Part shown: positions 45,950-55,185 of the stretch, one piece after another
Layout of the letters: each line of letters starts with the position of its first letter
Numbering within the stretch: position 1 is the first letter of the stretch
Origin: Gemmatimonadota bacterium
GTDB lineage: Bacteria > JAAXHH01
Assembly: GCA_026705925.1 (NCBI GenBank)
Contig: JAPOZT010000034.1
Coordinates: forward strand, 124,001 to 188,000
Direction: 5' to 3'
Length of the DNA: 64,000 nt
Notes under the pieces: generated by a model
What the model was told of the DNA's origin: nothing
Seen by the model: the letters and a program-made list of their open reading frames with translations, nothing else
The model's database searches: none
Position numbers and translations under genes: made by a program

Positions 45950-46594
45950 ATGCCGGTCGACCCAGTAGACCTAGTAGATCGCCTTGTTGTATCCGATATC
46001 CTGTCAAACTTTCTTAGTGAATGGGAGTGGGAGGACGGTCCACTTGCAACTCTTCGAGACAAGGTGTACGGAGTATACAAACCTCCCTATGTCGATGCTT
46101 ATGTACTCGATGGTCTCGCCCGTGACGGTTCTGAGCTCGGTCTAAGGGACCAGTATCGATTTCTTTACTTAGAGCCTGTTGAAATGACTATGCTACCTTT
46201 GTTGACTCTTGAAACATCAGACCAATGGGTTCATTTCAGAGTTTACGTCCTACTCACGAAGCTCGATCAGTGTGCTGAACTTCAATGCTTGGCGATAAGA
46301 TTTGAGACCGACGAAGGCGGGCTTGACTCGGATCATGGATCACATGACTTTTGCCACGCGCAGTTCTGCAAACGTATAAACGACACACCTTTACCGAAGG
46401 TTCCTGAATGGATTCCAGATTCCCAACCTTCCTTCCCGCTCGACGCCGAAAATCAAGTAGGGCTTGTACTGTGTATGCTGACGTCTCTCTATGGGGGACG
46501 CCGTGTGTTTGACAAGCTCAACACAACCGGCGATCCTGTAATCCGAGAACATATGAAGAATGTTCGAGCATTCGCGAATAGGCGGTCAGTATGA
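45950..46594 (+). CDS. Unknown 214-residue protein, third gene of kinase cassette
   Basis: Not recognised. It starts eight bases after the receiver-like gene with a near-ideal AAGGAGG, so it is certainly part of that operon. It has no signal peptide or membrane helix. Acidic N-terminus (VDPVDLVDRLVVSDIL), aromatic tracts (FLSEWEWEDG, YRFLYLEPVEM) and a His/Cys patch SDHGSHDFCHAQFC (possibly metal-binding) are the visible features. The C-terminal helix ends AFANRRSV. Tight coupling suggests it is a subunit, regulator or toxin-like effector of the kinase-receiver pair. Confidence 0.7.
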   Translation: MPVDPVDLVDRLVVSDILSNFLSEWEWEDGPLATLRDKVYGVYKPPYVDAYVLDGLARDGSELGLRDQYRFLYLEPVEMTMLPLLTLETSDQWVHFRVYVLLTKLDQCAELQCLAIRFETDEGGLDSDHGSHDFCHAQFCKRINDTPLPKVPEWIPDSQPSFPLDAENQVGLVLCMLTSLYGGRRVFDKLNTTGDPVIREHMKNVRAFANRRSV

Positions 46595-47248
46595 CAAGAC
46601 AAGACGACCTTCCTGTGTTTCTTCCGGCGACGTTCCATTGTCGCTTAGTCATGTAGTTGCTCGCCGAGCGTCTGCCCTACTCTCCTGTTTTTATGCCAAG
46701 ACAGTCGACCGAGAGTATTGTTGTCGAAGACTAGTTTCACGACCGACATATGGCTGTACGTCCCTATCGTTGATGAATCTCATTCATCACTGTGCCATAA
46801 TAGCCATTATCGTGCGGTAGCCCAGCCTTAGTTCGATCTCACGCCAGCGTTTGACCCCTCTCCTCAAAGTGTAAACCAAGACACTCTCCTGTGAGACTAC
46901 TTGTAGCACCACTACGTGCCAGAATCATTCCATGAACTCTAGTTACAAATCGTAGCGGGTCGGTACGGACTAGGAACTCCGCATCATCCAAGGCGTCCGC
47001 CTGAGCCAACGTGTTAGATAAAGCAACTCGGGATCTAGATTCCCTAGCAGATTCACATAAACTACGGCCATATCCCGTCCATCATCACATCAATCCTTAT
47101 TCTTGCGGAAATGGATCACATGATGTAGAATCCACCCTAAGTATATACGTGGTATACACATTGTGTAAGCTTCCGTGGGCTCTCACTATCAGTCGGGTTC
47201 CAACGGGATTCTGCCCAAGAACTGACCAGTCATATAGGGCCAATCACC
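46595..47248. other. Non-coding gap between cassette and type I system
   Basis: About 650 bases with scattered stops in all frames. The longest frames (86 and 99 residues) have no ribosome site or familiar motif. Nothing like a tRNA, terminator hairpin or insertion-sequence end was seen. It separates two probable transcription units of the island. Confidence 0.5.
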
Positions 47249-49426
47249 TTGAACACCCAAACGCACGAGGAACTCAAATCCACGATATGGGAGATCGCCA
47301 ACCGGCTTAGAGGCCCTTACAGACCCCCTCAGTATCGCCTGGTCATGCTACCTATGCTCGTACTGCGCCGGCTTGACTGTGTCCTTGAGCCAACCAAGGA
47401 TGCCGTACTCAAGAAGCATGTAGAATTAGAAGAACTGAATATACCTGACGCGGCAAAGGATCGGTTGCTCGGTCAAGCCGCCAACCCAAATCGGAAACAT
47501 CCTCTCTATAACACGAGCCCCTACACCTTTGCTAAATTGCTCGGTGATGCCGAGAACATCGCGTCAAACTTGGTATCGTACATCGCTGGTTTTTCACAAC
47601 CCGCACGTGACATCTTTGAGAGTTTCAAATTCGCGGATCAGATTGAAAAACTCGACGCTAGCAACCGTCTTTTCACAGTCGTAAAGTCAATGGCGGATGT
47701 GGATCTCCACCCCAACCGAATTGATAACCTTCAGATGGGTTATTTATTTGAACATCTAGTGATGCGCTTCAATGAACAGGCTAATGAGGAAGCCGGGGAC
47801 CACTTCACGCCGCGTGAAGTCATCCGCCTCATGGCGAATCTCATTTACACCGGTGAGCAGGATGTCTACAAACCCGGCATCTACCGCACAATCTATGATC
47901 CGGCGTGTGGAACGGGCGGAATGCTCTCAGAGTCGGAGAAGCTGATATTCGATTCGAATCTGAAAGCAAACCTTGAACTCTTCGGTCAGGAATATAACGA
48001 CGAGTCCTGGGCGATCTGCTGCTCGGACATGCTCATCAAGGACGAGGACACAGCCAACATCTACCTCGGCGACACCCTAGGAGACGGCAAGACCAAAGAC
48101 CGGTTTGAGGGCAAACGCTTCCACTACATGATGGCTAATCCACCCTTCGGTGTGGAATGGAAGGACCAGAAGGATACTGTCCAGCTTGAATACAAGACTG
48201 TCGGCTTTTTGGGTCGGTTTGGCGCAGGACTCCCGGCCATCAACGATGGCTCGCTTCTCTTTCTGCAGCACATGATTTCCAAGATGCATCCCTACCGGGA
48301 AGGGGACGAGGACCAGCCCGGTTCAAAGATCGCCATCGTCTTCAATGGCTCACCGCTATTCTCAGGGGATGCCGGATCGGGTCCGTCCAACATTCGTCGC
48401 TGGATCATTGAGAATGACTGGCTCGACTCCATCGTGGCGCTCCCGGATCAACTTTTTTACAACACCGGCATCTTCACCTATGTCTGGCTCGTGACGAACC
48501 GAAAGCCGCAGGAGCGACGCGGCAAGGTGCAGCTCATCGACGGTACGCAGTTCTTCCAAAAGATGAAAAAGAGCCTCAACAACAAACGCAACGAGATAAC
48601 CGAGGAGCAAATCCGGCACCTGACATGCGTATATGGCAACTACCAGGATGGCGAGACTGTCGAGGTCCAGGACAACGGCGAGACCGAGAATCGAGTCATC
48701 TCCCGCATTTTCGAAAACCGGGAGTTCGGCTTTCTCCAAGTGACAGTCGAGCGTCCTTTGCGCATGAATTTTGAGGCGACACCAGAGCGCATCGCGAAAC
48801 TTGATGATCAGACAGCTTTCGCCAATCTGGCGACATCGAAGAAGCTGAAGGATACGGCGGCGATCGACAGTGAGATCGCGAAGGGGCGGAAACAGCAGGA
48901 CGACATCCGCGCCGTGCTCGCTACACTTGTAGGCAACAGGCGATACATGGACCGGGAGGCATTTGAGGCCGATATGACGAAGGCCGCTAAGTGCACAGGT
49001 CTCAAAATCCTCGGACCAATCAAGAAAGCGATCTTTGTTGCCCTTGGTGAGCGCGACCCGGACGCCGAGATATGCCGAGACAGCATGGGCCGGCCGGAGC
49101 CTGACAGCGAGCTTCGGGATACCGAGAACATCCCATTGCCACCCGGAGTGATAACTCCCCTTCCTATGGACTTTGGCCCAGACAAGCCCAATGACCGCGT
49201 GGTTGATATCTTCCGTGGAGATGTCGACGCATATATGGCGCGCGAAGTGCTACCACATGTACCCGACGCTTGGGTGGACTACGACAAAACTAAGGTCGGC
49301 TACGAAATTCCTTTCAACAGGCATTTCTACGTCTACAAGCCAGCGCGCCCGCTTGATGAGATTGAGTCCGACATCAACAGACTTGAAGAGGAGATCGCCC
49401 TGCTGCTGAAGGGACTAGTAGCGTGA
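47249..49426 (+). CDS. hsdM: Type I restriction-modification methyltransferase subunit (HsdM)
   Basis: This 725-residue N6-adenine methyltransferase has an HsdM_N start (HEELKSTIWEIANRLRGPY), the SAM motif DPACGTGGML, the catalytic motif NPPFG and the region NTGIFTYVWLV. It begins at TTG; no better in-frame ATG precedes the conserved N-terminus. It is longer than the usual 500 residues because of a C-terminal arm that ends in a coiled LDEIESDINRLEEEIALLLKG, which would pair with HsdS. The gene overlaps hsdS by four bases (GTGA). It modifies the host recognition site and is needed for restriction. Confidence 0.93.
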   Translation: MNTQTHEELKSTIWEIANRLRGPYRPPQYRLVMLPMLVLRRLDCVLEPTKDAVLKKHVELEELNIPDAAKDRLLGQAANPNRKHPLYNTSPYTFAKLLGDAENIASNLVSYIAGFSQPARDIFESFKFADQIEKLDASNRLFTVVKSMADVDLHPNRIDNLQMGYLFEHLVMRFNEQANEEAGDHFTPREVIRLMANLIYTGEQDVYKPGIYRTIYDPACGTGGMLSESEKLIFDSNLKANLELFGQEYNDESWAICCSDMLIKDEDTANIYLGDTLGDGKTKDRFEGKRFHYMMANPPFGVEWKDQKDTVQLEYKTVGFLGRFGAGLPAINDGSLLFLQHMISKMHPYREGDEDQPGSKIAIVFNGSPLFSGDAGSGPSNIRRWIIENDWLDSIVALPDQLFYNTGIFTYVWLVTNRKPQERRGKVQLIDGTQFFQKMKKSLNNKRNEITEEQIRHLTCVYGNYQDGETVEVQDNGETENRVISRIFENREFGFLQVTVERPLRMNFEATPERIAKLDDQTAFANLATSKKLKDTAAIDSEIAKGRKQQDDIRAVLATLVGNRRYMDREAFEADMTKAAKCTGLKILGPIKKAIFVALGERDPDAEICRDSMGRPEPDSELRDTENIPLPPGVITPLPMDFGPDKPNDRVVDIFRGDVDAYMAREVLPHVPDAWVDYDKTKVGYEIPFNRHFYVYKPARPLDEIESDINRLEEEIALLLKGLVA

Positions 49427-50670
49427 AACCAAACTCTGGAGCATTGCGTTACTTTGCGCGCATAAAGAATGGCACCACACCAGCTAGTAGTGAGCCCGAA
49501 TACTGGGATGGCAATGTCAGGTGGGCCACACCCGAAGACCTCGGCAAACTGACGAGCGACAAAATATTTGATACCAAACGACTAGTCACAGAAAAGGCCG
49601 TTGCAGAATGCAATCTTACAGTCTTACCAGTGGGCTCGATAATTATATCAACACGCGCCCCCATTGGCCATATGGCTATCAATCAGATACCAATGGGTTT
49701 TAATCAAGGTTGCCGTGGTATCATTCCTAAAGAACAGATTTATGGACCATTCCTATACCACTTGGTCAAGTCTCGTACTCCTGAACTCAATGCTACTGCA
49801 AACGGAACCACATTCGTTGAACTTTCGCGTCACGACCTCGCGTCAATGTTCATCAAATTTCCACCTTTTGCAGTCCAGCAACGAATCTCGCGGTTTCTGG
49901 ATGAGAAGACAGCGCGGATCGACAGGTTGATCGCAAAGAAGCGGGAACTGTTGAACCTGATGGCTGAAAAACGTCAGGCGCTCATCACCAAGACCGTCAC
50001 CAAGGGCCTCAACCCCAATGTCCAGATGAAACCCTCCGGCATTGACTGGCTTGGCGACATCCCTGCTCATTGGGAGATACGTGGATTAACAAAGTGTACT
50101 AGCCGTATTGATTATAGAGGTGCTACACCAGAGAAGTCTAACTCAGGCGTATTCCTAGTGACCGCCAAAAACATTAAGAACGGTCAGATTGACTACGAGT
50201 CATCCAAAGAATACATCCCTGAGGAGACTTACGAATATGTAATGCGTCGTGGTAAGCCACAGCTAGGCGAGGTTCTATTCACAACAGAAGCACCGCTAGG
50301 TGAAGTTGCGCGCGTTGACCATGCGGACATTGCGCTGGCACAGCGGATCATCAAGTTTTCGACTGCTTTGGAAGGACTTTTAAATGCCTATCTTGCCTAC
50401 TGGATGTACTCATCAGCCTTTCGCTCAGATGTTGTAAGGAGGGCAACTGGATCAACTGCGGTCGGCATTAAGGCCAGTAAGATCGTTGAGCTACGATGTT
50501 TGCTCCCACCTAAATACGAACAAGCCAAAATCTCAAAGTTTCTTGATAAAGACGCCGCCGCGAGAACTGTTGTGGCAAAGAAGATACAGACTTCTATTGA
50601 ACGTCTCTCCGAGTATCGTGCTGCACTAACTACGGCAACTGTCACAGGGCAGATTGCAGAAATGAGATAA
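49423..50670 (+). CDS. hsdS: Type I restriction specificity subunit (HsdS)
   Basis: This 415-residue protein has two target-recognition domains (about 1-145 and 210-355). Each is followed by a helical conserved region: RISRFLDEKTARIDRLIAKK and KISKFLDKDAAARTVVAKKI. The join between halves reads MKPSGIDWLGDIPAHWE, the standard HsdS link. GTG overlaps the hsdM stop, so the two are coupled. The two halves set the bipartite DNA site; the sequence itself cannot be predicted by eye. Both halves appear complete. Confidence 0.93.
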   Translation: MKPNSGALRYFARIKNGTTPASSEPEYWDGNVRWATPEDLGKLTSDKIFDTKRLVTEKAVAECNLTVLPVGSIIISTRAPIGHMAINQIPMGFNQGCRGIIPKEQIYGPFLYHLVKSRTPELNATANGTTFVELSRHDLASMFIKFPPFAVQQRISRFLDEKTARIDRLIAKKRELLNLMAEKRQALITKTVTKGLNPNVQMKPSGIDWLGDIPAHWEIRGLTKCTSRIDYRGATPEKSNSGVFLVTAKNIKNGQIDYESSKEYIPEETYEYVMRRGKPQLGEVLFTTEAPLGEVARVDHADIALAQRIIKFSTALEGLLNAYLAYWMYSSAFRSDVVRRATGSTAVGIKASKIVELRCLLPPKYEQAKISKFLDKDAAARTVVAKKIQTSIERLSEYRAALTTATVTGQIAEMR

Positions 50671-50741
50671 CCATCTATGCGTCTGAATACCTCGGCTCGC
50701 TAGGCGTCTTTCATCGTAGTTCCTCACGGGAGATATGAACT

Positions 50742-53700
50742 GTGCCCAGCCATACCGAACACGCTTTTGAATCTGCGATTGAAGCCGGGCTGATCAGTTC
50801 TGGCGGGTATGAGAAGCGGAAACCGAATACCTATGATGAAGCACTAGCCCTATTCCCCTCCGATGTGGCCGGTTTTCTGCAGGAAAGCCAACCAGCCAAA
50901 TGGCAGGCGCTGGAATTACTTCTCAAGTCAAAGACCGCTCCTACCGTACTGGACATCCTGTCAAAGGAGTTAGAGCTTAAAGGTACACTTCACGTCCTGC
51001 GACACGGGTTCAAATGCTACGGCAAGACCTTCCAGATGGCTTTTTTTCGACCGAACACAACCATGAATCCCAAGGCCGCGGAAAACTATGCCATGAATCG
51101 GCTGACCATCACGCGTCAGGTCGCCTTTACCTCGGTCATGAAGAAGGCGGACGGCACAAACCGTCACTGCATCATCGATGTGACACTAGCGGTCAACGGC
51201 ATCCCGGTCGTCACGGCAGAACTCAAGAACCCGCTGACTGGTCAACGCGCCGCTGATGCGGTGGACCAGTACAAGAATGACCGGGACGGACGAGATCTTC
51301 TCTTCGCTTTCAAGACACGCGCCTTGGTCCACTTCGCGATGGACCCGGATGAGGTATGGATGACGACCCGGCTCAGGGGTAAGGAAACCCATTTTCTGCC
51401 CTTCAACCGGGGTAACAACAACGGGGCAGGCAACCCCCCGGTCGAGGGGAAATGGAAGACCCACTACCTGTGGGATGAGGTGATGAAGGCCGACAGCCTT
51501 CTGGAAATCCTGCAGCGTTTCATGCACCTGGAAGTAAAGGAGACCCAGGCGAAGACCGACAAGGGTTTGCGTACCGTGCGTAAGGAGGCTATGGTCTTTC
51601 CTAGATACCACCAGCTAGACACCGTTCGCAAGCTCGTTGTGCACGCACAGGCCGAAGGCGCAGGACGGAACTACCTGATCCAGCATTCGGCCGGTTCAGG
51701 AAAATCGAACTCGATTGCATGGCTTTCGCACCGGCTGGCCAGCCTTCATGACAAGCACGACGAAAAGGTGTTTCACTCCGTCATCGTCGTGACCGACCGG
51801 CGTGTGCTCGATCAGCAATTACAGTCGACGATCTACCAGTTTGAGCACAAGTCCGGCGTGGTCGAGAAGATCGATGAGGACACCCAGCAGCTTGCCCAGG
51901 CCCTGTCCCAGGGCACGCCCATCGTCATCACGACGATCCAGAAATTCCCCTTCATCTCGCAAGCGCTCTCGACACTTGAGAAGAAGGGTTCCGGTGTGAA
52001 GATCGACACGGCGGGAAAACGATTTGCCGTAATCGTCGATGAGGCGCATTCCTCACAGAGTGGCGAAACGGCGACAGCTCTTAAGGGCATGCTGAACAAG
52101 GAAGGGATTGAAGCAGCCATTGCCGCCCAACTTACCGAGGAAGAGGACGACGATCTCTCCGATGAGGTGAAAGAAGCAGTGCTGCGCGATGCGCTGAAAC
52201 GCGTCCGGCAGCCGAACCTCAGCTTCTTTGCCTTTACAGCTACGCCGAAATTCAAGACCAAGGTGCTGTTCGACGAACCCGGTCCCTCCGGTGCATCACC
52301 CTTTCACGAGTATACCCTACGACAGGCTATCGAGGAAGGCTTCGTCATGGATGTACTTCAGAACTATACCACTTACAAGCGCTTCTTCGGGCTAATCAAA
52401 CAGGTCGAAGACGATCCTGACGTACCCCGTAGGAAGGCCGCGAAGTTCCTTACGCGCTACCTGGAGCTTCATCCCGTAAATATCGAGCAAGTAGTTTCTG
52501 TCATTATCGAACATTTCCGTCTTCATGTAATGCACGAACTCGGTGGTCGTTCAAAAGCCATGGTTGTCACAGATTCCAGGATCGCTGCCGTGAAATACAA
52601 GCTCGCTTTTGACCGTTACATCAAGGAGCAAGGCTACACCGGCATCCGTTCACTGGTTGCCTTCTCGGGGTCGGTCGAAGATCCGGACGACCCCGGCTCG
52701 TCATACACCGAAGTCTCGATGAATGACGGTCTTGCTGAAAGCGAACTTCCAGAGACTTTCGAGCGTGACGATTACCGGGTGCTTTTGGTCGCAGAGAAGT
52801 TCCAGACCGGCTTCGATCAACCCTTACTGCAGACTATGTATGTGGTGAAGCGCCTATCTGGTGTTCAGGCAGTTCAGACTCTCTCAAGGCTAAATCGCAT
52901 CGCGCCCGGTAAATCGCGCACATTCGTCCTCGATTTCGCCAATGAGGAAGATGACATCTATAGGGCCTTCAAACCCTACTATGAAACGACGCCCGTTGGC
53001 GAAAATGCCGATCCGCATCGCCTGTCGGAACTACAACATCACTTGATTGAATGGGCGATATTCACGCCTGACGATGTAGACGATTTCGCCAAAGTCTGGT
53101 ATCGTTCCAAGCGCCACCACTCCGTCAAAGATCATGGCGAAATGAACTCTATCCTGGATGCTGTAGTTGATCGCTTCAAGGATCGCAAGGAAGAAGAGCA
53201 GGAGGAGTTTCGCGGCCAGCTGAAAGCATACAGAAGCCTATACGCCTTCCTGTCGCAGATCATTCCCTATCAGGACAGCGATCTTGAACGGCTTTATGCT
53301 TTTGTACGGAACCTTCTGGCGAAGCTTCCTCGGCCAGGAGATGGCCAGACCTTCGTACTCGACGATGAGGTGGTGTTGCGGTTTTTCAGACTTCAACAGA
53401 TGACCGAGGGCTCAATCGACCTTTTGAAGGGTGAAGCCAATCCCTTAAAGGGTCCGACCGATGTTGGAACAGCCCAAGTCAAAGACGAAGAGGTTGCGCT
53501 TTCGAGCTTGATTGACCGCCTGAACGAGCGCTTCGGGACAAATTTCACAGAGGCAGATCAGTTGTTTTTCGATCAGATACGAGCTTCGGCGGAGAACAAC
53601 GAGAATATCGCAGAAGCGGCTCGGGCCAACAATCTGTCGGATTTTACCTCCTATCTGGATCGCATGCTGGACGAGTTATTCATCTCGCGAATGGAGGGCA

Positions 53701-53813
53701 ACGAAGAGATCTTCTCCAAGGTGATGACGGACACCGCGTTCCGGTCAGCTGCACATGAGCATCTGGCTAGCGAGATTTTCCAACGGGTCCGTGAGAAGCA
53801 AGTGGTCGAGTGA
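50742..53813 (+). CDS. hsdR: Type I restriction endonuclease subunit (HsdR)
   Basis: This 1023-residue motor-nuclease has an N-terminal PD-(D/E)XK-like nuclease with VVTAELKNPLTGQ (Glu and Lys of the active site). The SF2 motor has HSAGSGKSNS (Walker A), IVDEAHSSQSG (DEAH box), FFAFTATPKF (motif III) and QTLSRLNRIAPGK (motif VI). A C-terminal helical region (DFTSYLDRMLDELF) binds the methyltransferase. The start is GTG with GGGAG nine bases upstream, 71 bases after hsdS. All motifs are intact, so the type I system looks functional. Confidence 0.94.
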   Translation: MPSHTEHAFESAIEAGLISSGGYEKRKPNTYDEALALFPSDVAGFLQESQPAKWQALELLLKSKTAPTVLDILSKELELKGTLHVLRHGFKCYGKTFQMAFFRPNTTMNPKAAENYAMNRLTITRQVAFTSVMKKADGTNRHCIIDVTLAVNGIPVVTAELKNPLTGQRAADAVDQYKNDRDGRDLLFAFKTRALVHFAMDPDEVWMTTRLRGKETHFLPFNRGNNNGAGNPPVEGKWKTHYLWDEVMKADSLLEILQRFMHLEVKETQAKTDKGLRTVRKEAMVFPRYHQLDTVRKLVVHAQAEGAGRNYLIQHSAGSGKSNSIAWLSHRLASLHDKHDEKVFHSVIVVTDRRVLDQQLQSTIYQFEHKSGVVEKIDEDTQQLAQALSQGTPIVITTIQKFPFISQALSTLEKKGSGVKIDTAGKRFAVIVDEAHSSQSGETATALKGMLNKEGIEAAIAAQLTEEEDDDLSDEVKEAVLRDALKRVRQPNLSFFAFTATPKFKTKVLFDEPGPSGASPFHEYTLRQAIEEGFVMDVLQNYTTYKRFFGLIKQVEDDPDVPRRKAAKFLTRYLELHPVNIEQVVSVIIEHFRLHVMHELGGRSKAMVVTDSRIAAVKYKLAFDRYIKEQGYTGIRSLVAFSGSVEDPDDPGSSYTEVSMNDGLAESELPETFERDDYRVLLVAEKFQTGFDQPLLQTMYVVKRLSGVQAVQTLSRLNRIAPGKSRTFVLDFANEEDDIYRAFKPYYETTPVGENADPHRLSELQHHLIEWAIFTPDDVDDFAKVWYRSKRHHSVKDHGEMNSILDAVVDRFKDRKEEEQEEFRGQLKAYRSLYAFLSQIIPYQDSDLERLYAFVRNLLAKLPRPGDGQTFVLDDEVVLRFFRLQQMTEGSIDLLKGEANPLKGPTDVGTAQVKDEEVALSSLIDRLNERFGTNFTEADQLFFDQIRASAENNENIAEAARANNLSDFTSYLDRMLDELFISRMEGNEEIFSKVMTDTAFRSAAHEHLASEIFQRVREKQVVE

Positions 53814-54048
53814 TTGGGGTATTGGGAATTTCATCGAACAATAACCGCGTTGATATGTTCTTGGATTGTGAATCGCGGGTTTATCCGAGATCTAAATACA
53901 ATGTCTCTGACGAAATCTCAAAATCGTTTTGAATGACTCTGGCATTGTAGTTCTCTATTCAACCTACAGTTACCTCACTGTAAAATCCAAACGTTGCGAT
54001 ATTGTTTGTTTGTCGATGTGATCCACACCCTTTTGTTGAGAAGAGATT
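53814..54048. other. AT-rich intergenic spacer after hsdR
   Basis: This short AT-rich gap between convergent genes contains no supportable frame and no clear terminator hairpin. Confidence 0.5.
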
Positions 54049-54246
54049 TTAAGGTGCAAAGTCTATGATTGCAGACTTGACGTCTTCAATAGCCTTCTGA
54101 TATCCTGCTATGTATGCACAGTAGGGACATCTATCGCGACCGTCCCCTGAATGGTTAAAGGGTAGTTCTCTCATAATGCCATCATACTTCGAGCGTCTAG
54201 GGGCTTTTTCGATTCCATTTCCAGCGTGGATATCACAGAGAGGCAT
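54049..54246 (-). CDS. Small protein with Cys motif, coupled to vsr
   Basis: This 65-residue protein starts with AAGGAAGA well placed upstream and lies 11 bases after the vsr stop. It has PLCDIHAGNGIEKAPRR at the N-terminus and RDRCPYCAYIAGYQKAIED toward the C-terminus. The first Cys with His plus the CPYC pair could bind one zinc, and the last 25 residues form a helix. The name and role of the family are not known to me. Its operon position suggests a helper of Vsr or of the island's methylation system. Confidence 0.65.
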   Translation of the reverse strand: MPLCDIHAGNGIEKAPRRSKYDGIMRELPFNHSGDGRDRCPYCAYIAGYQKAIEDVKSAIIDFAP

Positions 54247-54257
54247 TTGATCTTCCT

Positions 54258-54683
54258 TTACTTGTGACCGAAAACGGTCGGACCTAAAAAACCTACTATC
54301 CGATCTAGTAGCGTACTGTCATTCTCCACCTCGCACTCCCAGACTATCAGAACTTTCCAGCCTGATTGAGCAAGTTGAGATTGATTGCGTTGATCTCTGT
54401 TTGTGTTGGCCGTGAATTTACCGTCCCAAAACTCCTCTCGGACCTTCGGTACAGTGGTTTTTCGACAACCGTGCCTGTGCCAGAAGCATCCATGTACGAA
54501 AATCACAGCCCGTCGTTTTGTGAATACCAGATCGGGTCGACCCGGTAGACCACGGACGTGAGTACGAAACCTATAGCCTAAGGCATGCAGTGCACGCCGG
54601 ACAAAAAGCTCTGGTTTGGTGTCAACCGACCGTATGCGACTCATTAAAGCGCTTCGTTGCTCGGTCGTCATTATGTCGACCAT
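54258..54683 (-). CDS. vsr: Very short patch repair endonuclease (Vsr)
   Basis: This 141-residue protein is of normal Vsr length. It opens MTTEQRSALMSRIRSVDTKPE, then LGYRFRTHVRGLPGRPDLVF with the catalytic Asp, and VHGCFWHRHGC with zinc and catalytic His/Cys ligands. It nicks beside T in T:G mismatches made by deamination of 5-methylcytosine. AGGA lies eight bases before the ATG. The partner is presumably the C5 methyltransferase 12 kb away in the same island, the intervening type I operon separating them. It runs on the minus strand with the small Cys-motif protein downstream. Confidence 0.93.
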   Translation of the reverse strand: MVDIMTTEQRSALMSRIRSVDTKPELFVRRALHALGYRFRTHVRGLPGRPDLVFTKRRAVIFVHGCFWHRHGCRKTTVPKVREEFWDGKFTANTNRDQRNQSQLAQSGWKVLIVWECEVENDSTLLDRIVGFLGPTVFGHK

Positions 54684-54745
54684 AACAACAATCCTGAGTT
54701 AACCACACCCATGACTGAGAATCGCATTACAGCCCATCAGTTTAA

Positions 54746-55018
54746 TCACGCCACGTCCAGTACCGCCTGGAGATTCTTCGACGCGATCATCATCAATGTT
54801 CGAGCGGCACCCGAAGGACGACGGCGGCCTTGCTCCCAATCCTGCAGCGTGCGAACCGATACCCCTAACAACCGAGCGAACTCGACCTGCGATAATCCCG
54901 ATTTCTTTCGAATCCCAGTAATATCGGGCACGTTAATTACCCGGCCATGTTTACCTCGTTTGATTTCCTGAAGACCTTCCAAGATCTCCTTACCAACATC
55001 TCGTTTAACCTCATTCAT
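54746..55018 (-). CDS. HigA/NadS-like XRE antitoxin
   Basis: This 90-residue protein has a C-terminal XRE helix-turn-helix: GIRKKSGLSQVEFARLLGVSVRTLQDWEQGRRRPSG, typical of HigA2/NadS antitoxins. The ATG follows GGAGGTGGAAG and overlaps the end of a short toxin remnant. The protein should bind the toxin promoter and, if paired, neutralise the toxin. Since the toxin gene is internally deleted, this antitoxin is probably an orphan that still represses its operator. Confidence 0.88.
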   Translation of the reverse strand: MNEVKRDVGKEILEGLQEIKRGKHGRVINVPDITGIRKKSGLSQVEFARLLGVSVRTLQDWEQGRRRPSGAARTLMMIASKNLQAVLDVA

Positions 55019-55151
55019 CTTCCACCTCCCTGCGGATCTGGCGCAAGACATCAGTGGCGATGTTGTCCCTCACGTTTACCGAGTACTCATGATCGGTCAG
55101 GTATTCCCGAACGAGACGGGTAAAGAGTCTGGTCTCGATAAAGCTGTACAT
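55011..55151 (-). pseudogene. Internally deleted HigB/RelE-type toxin
   Basis: This 46-codon frame lies immediately before the antitoxin. Its first half, SFIETRLFTRLVREYLTDHEY, is a typical N-terminus of HigB/RelE-like toxins. Its second half, NVRDNIATDVLRQIRREVEDE, looks like the C-terminal helix of the same proteins. The central catalytic strands, normally 50-60 residues, are absent. The fusion is in frame, and the stop overlaps the antitoxin ATG as in an intact pair. The toxin should be inactive. Confidence 0.75.
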
Positions 55152-55157
55152 AGAAGC

Positions 55158-55185
55158 AATATACGGCAATGCCGTACGAGGTCAA
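55158..55185 (-). promoter_or_regulatory. Promoter and operator of the toxin-antitoxin operon
   Basis: On the minus strand TTGACC, 16 bases, TATATT. The 15-bp palindrome TACGGCA-A-TGCCGTA (55162-55176) fills the spacer and overlaps the -10 box. Transcription would begin at or next to the toxin ATG, giving a leaderless message. Confidence 0.7.

Noticed and set aside
46560-47310. Two small frames of 86 and 99 codons before hsdM
   Set aside because: Neither has a ribosome site or sequence features; one overlaps hsdM in another frame.
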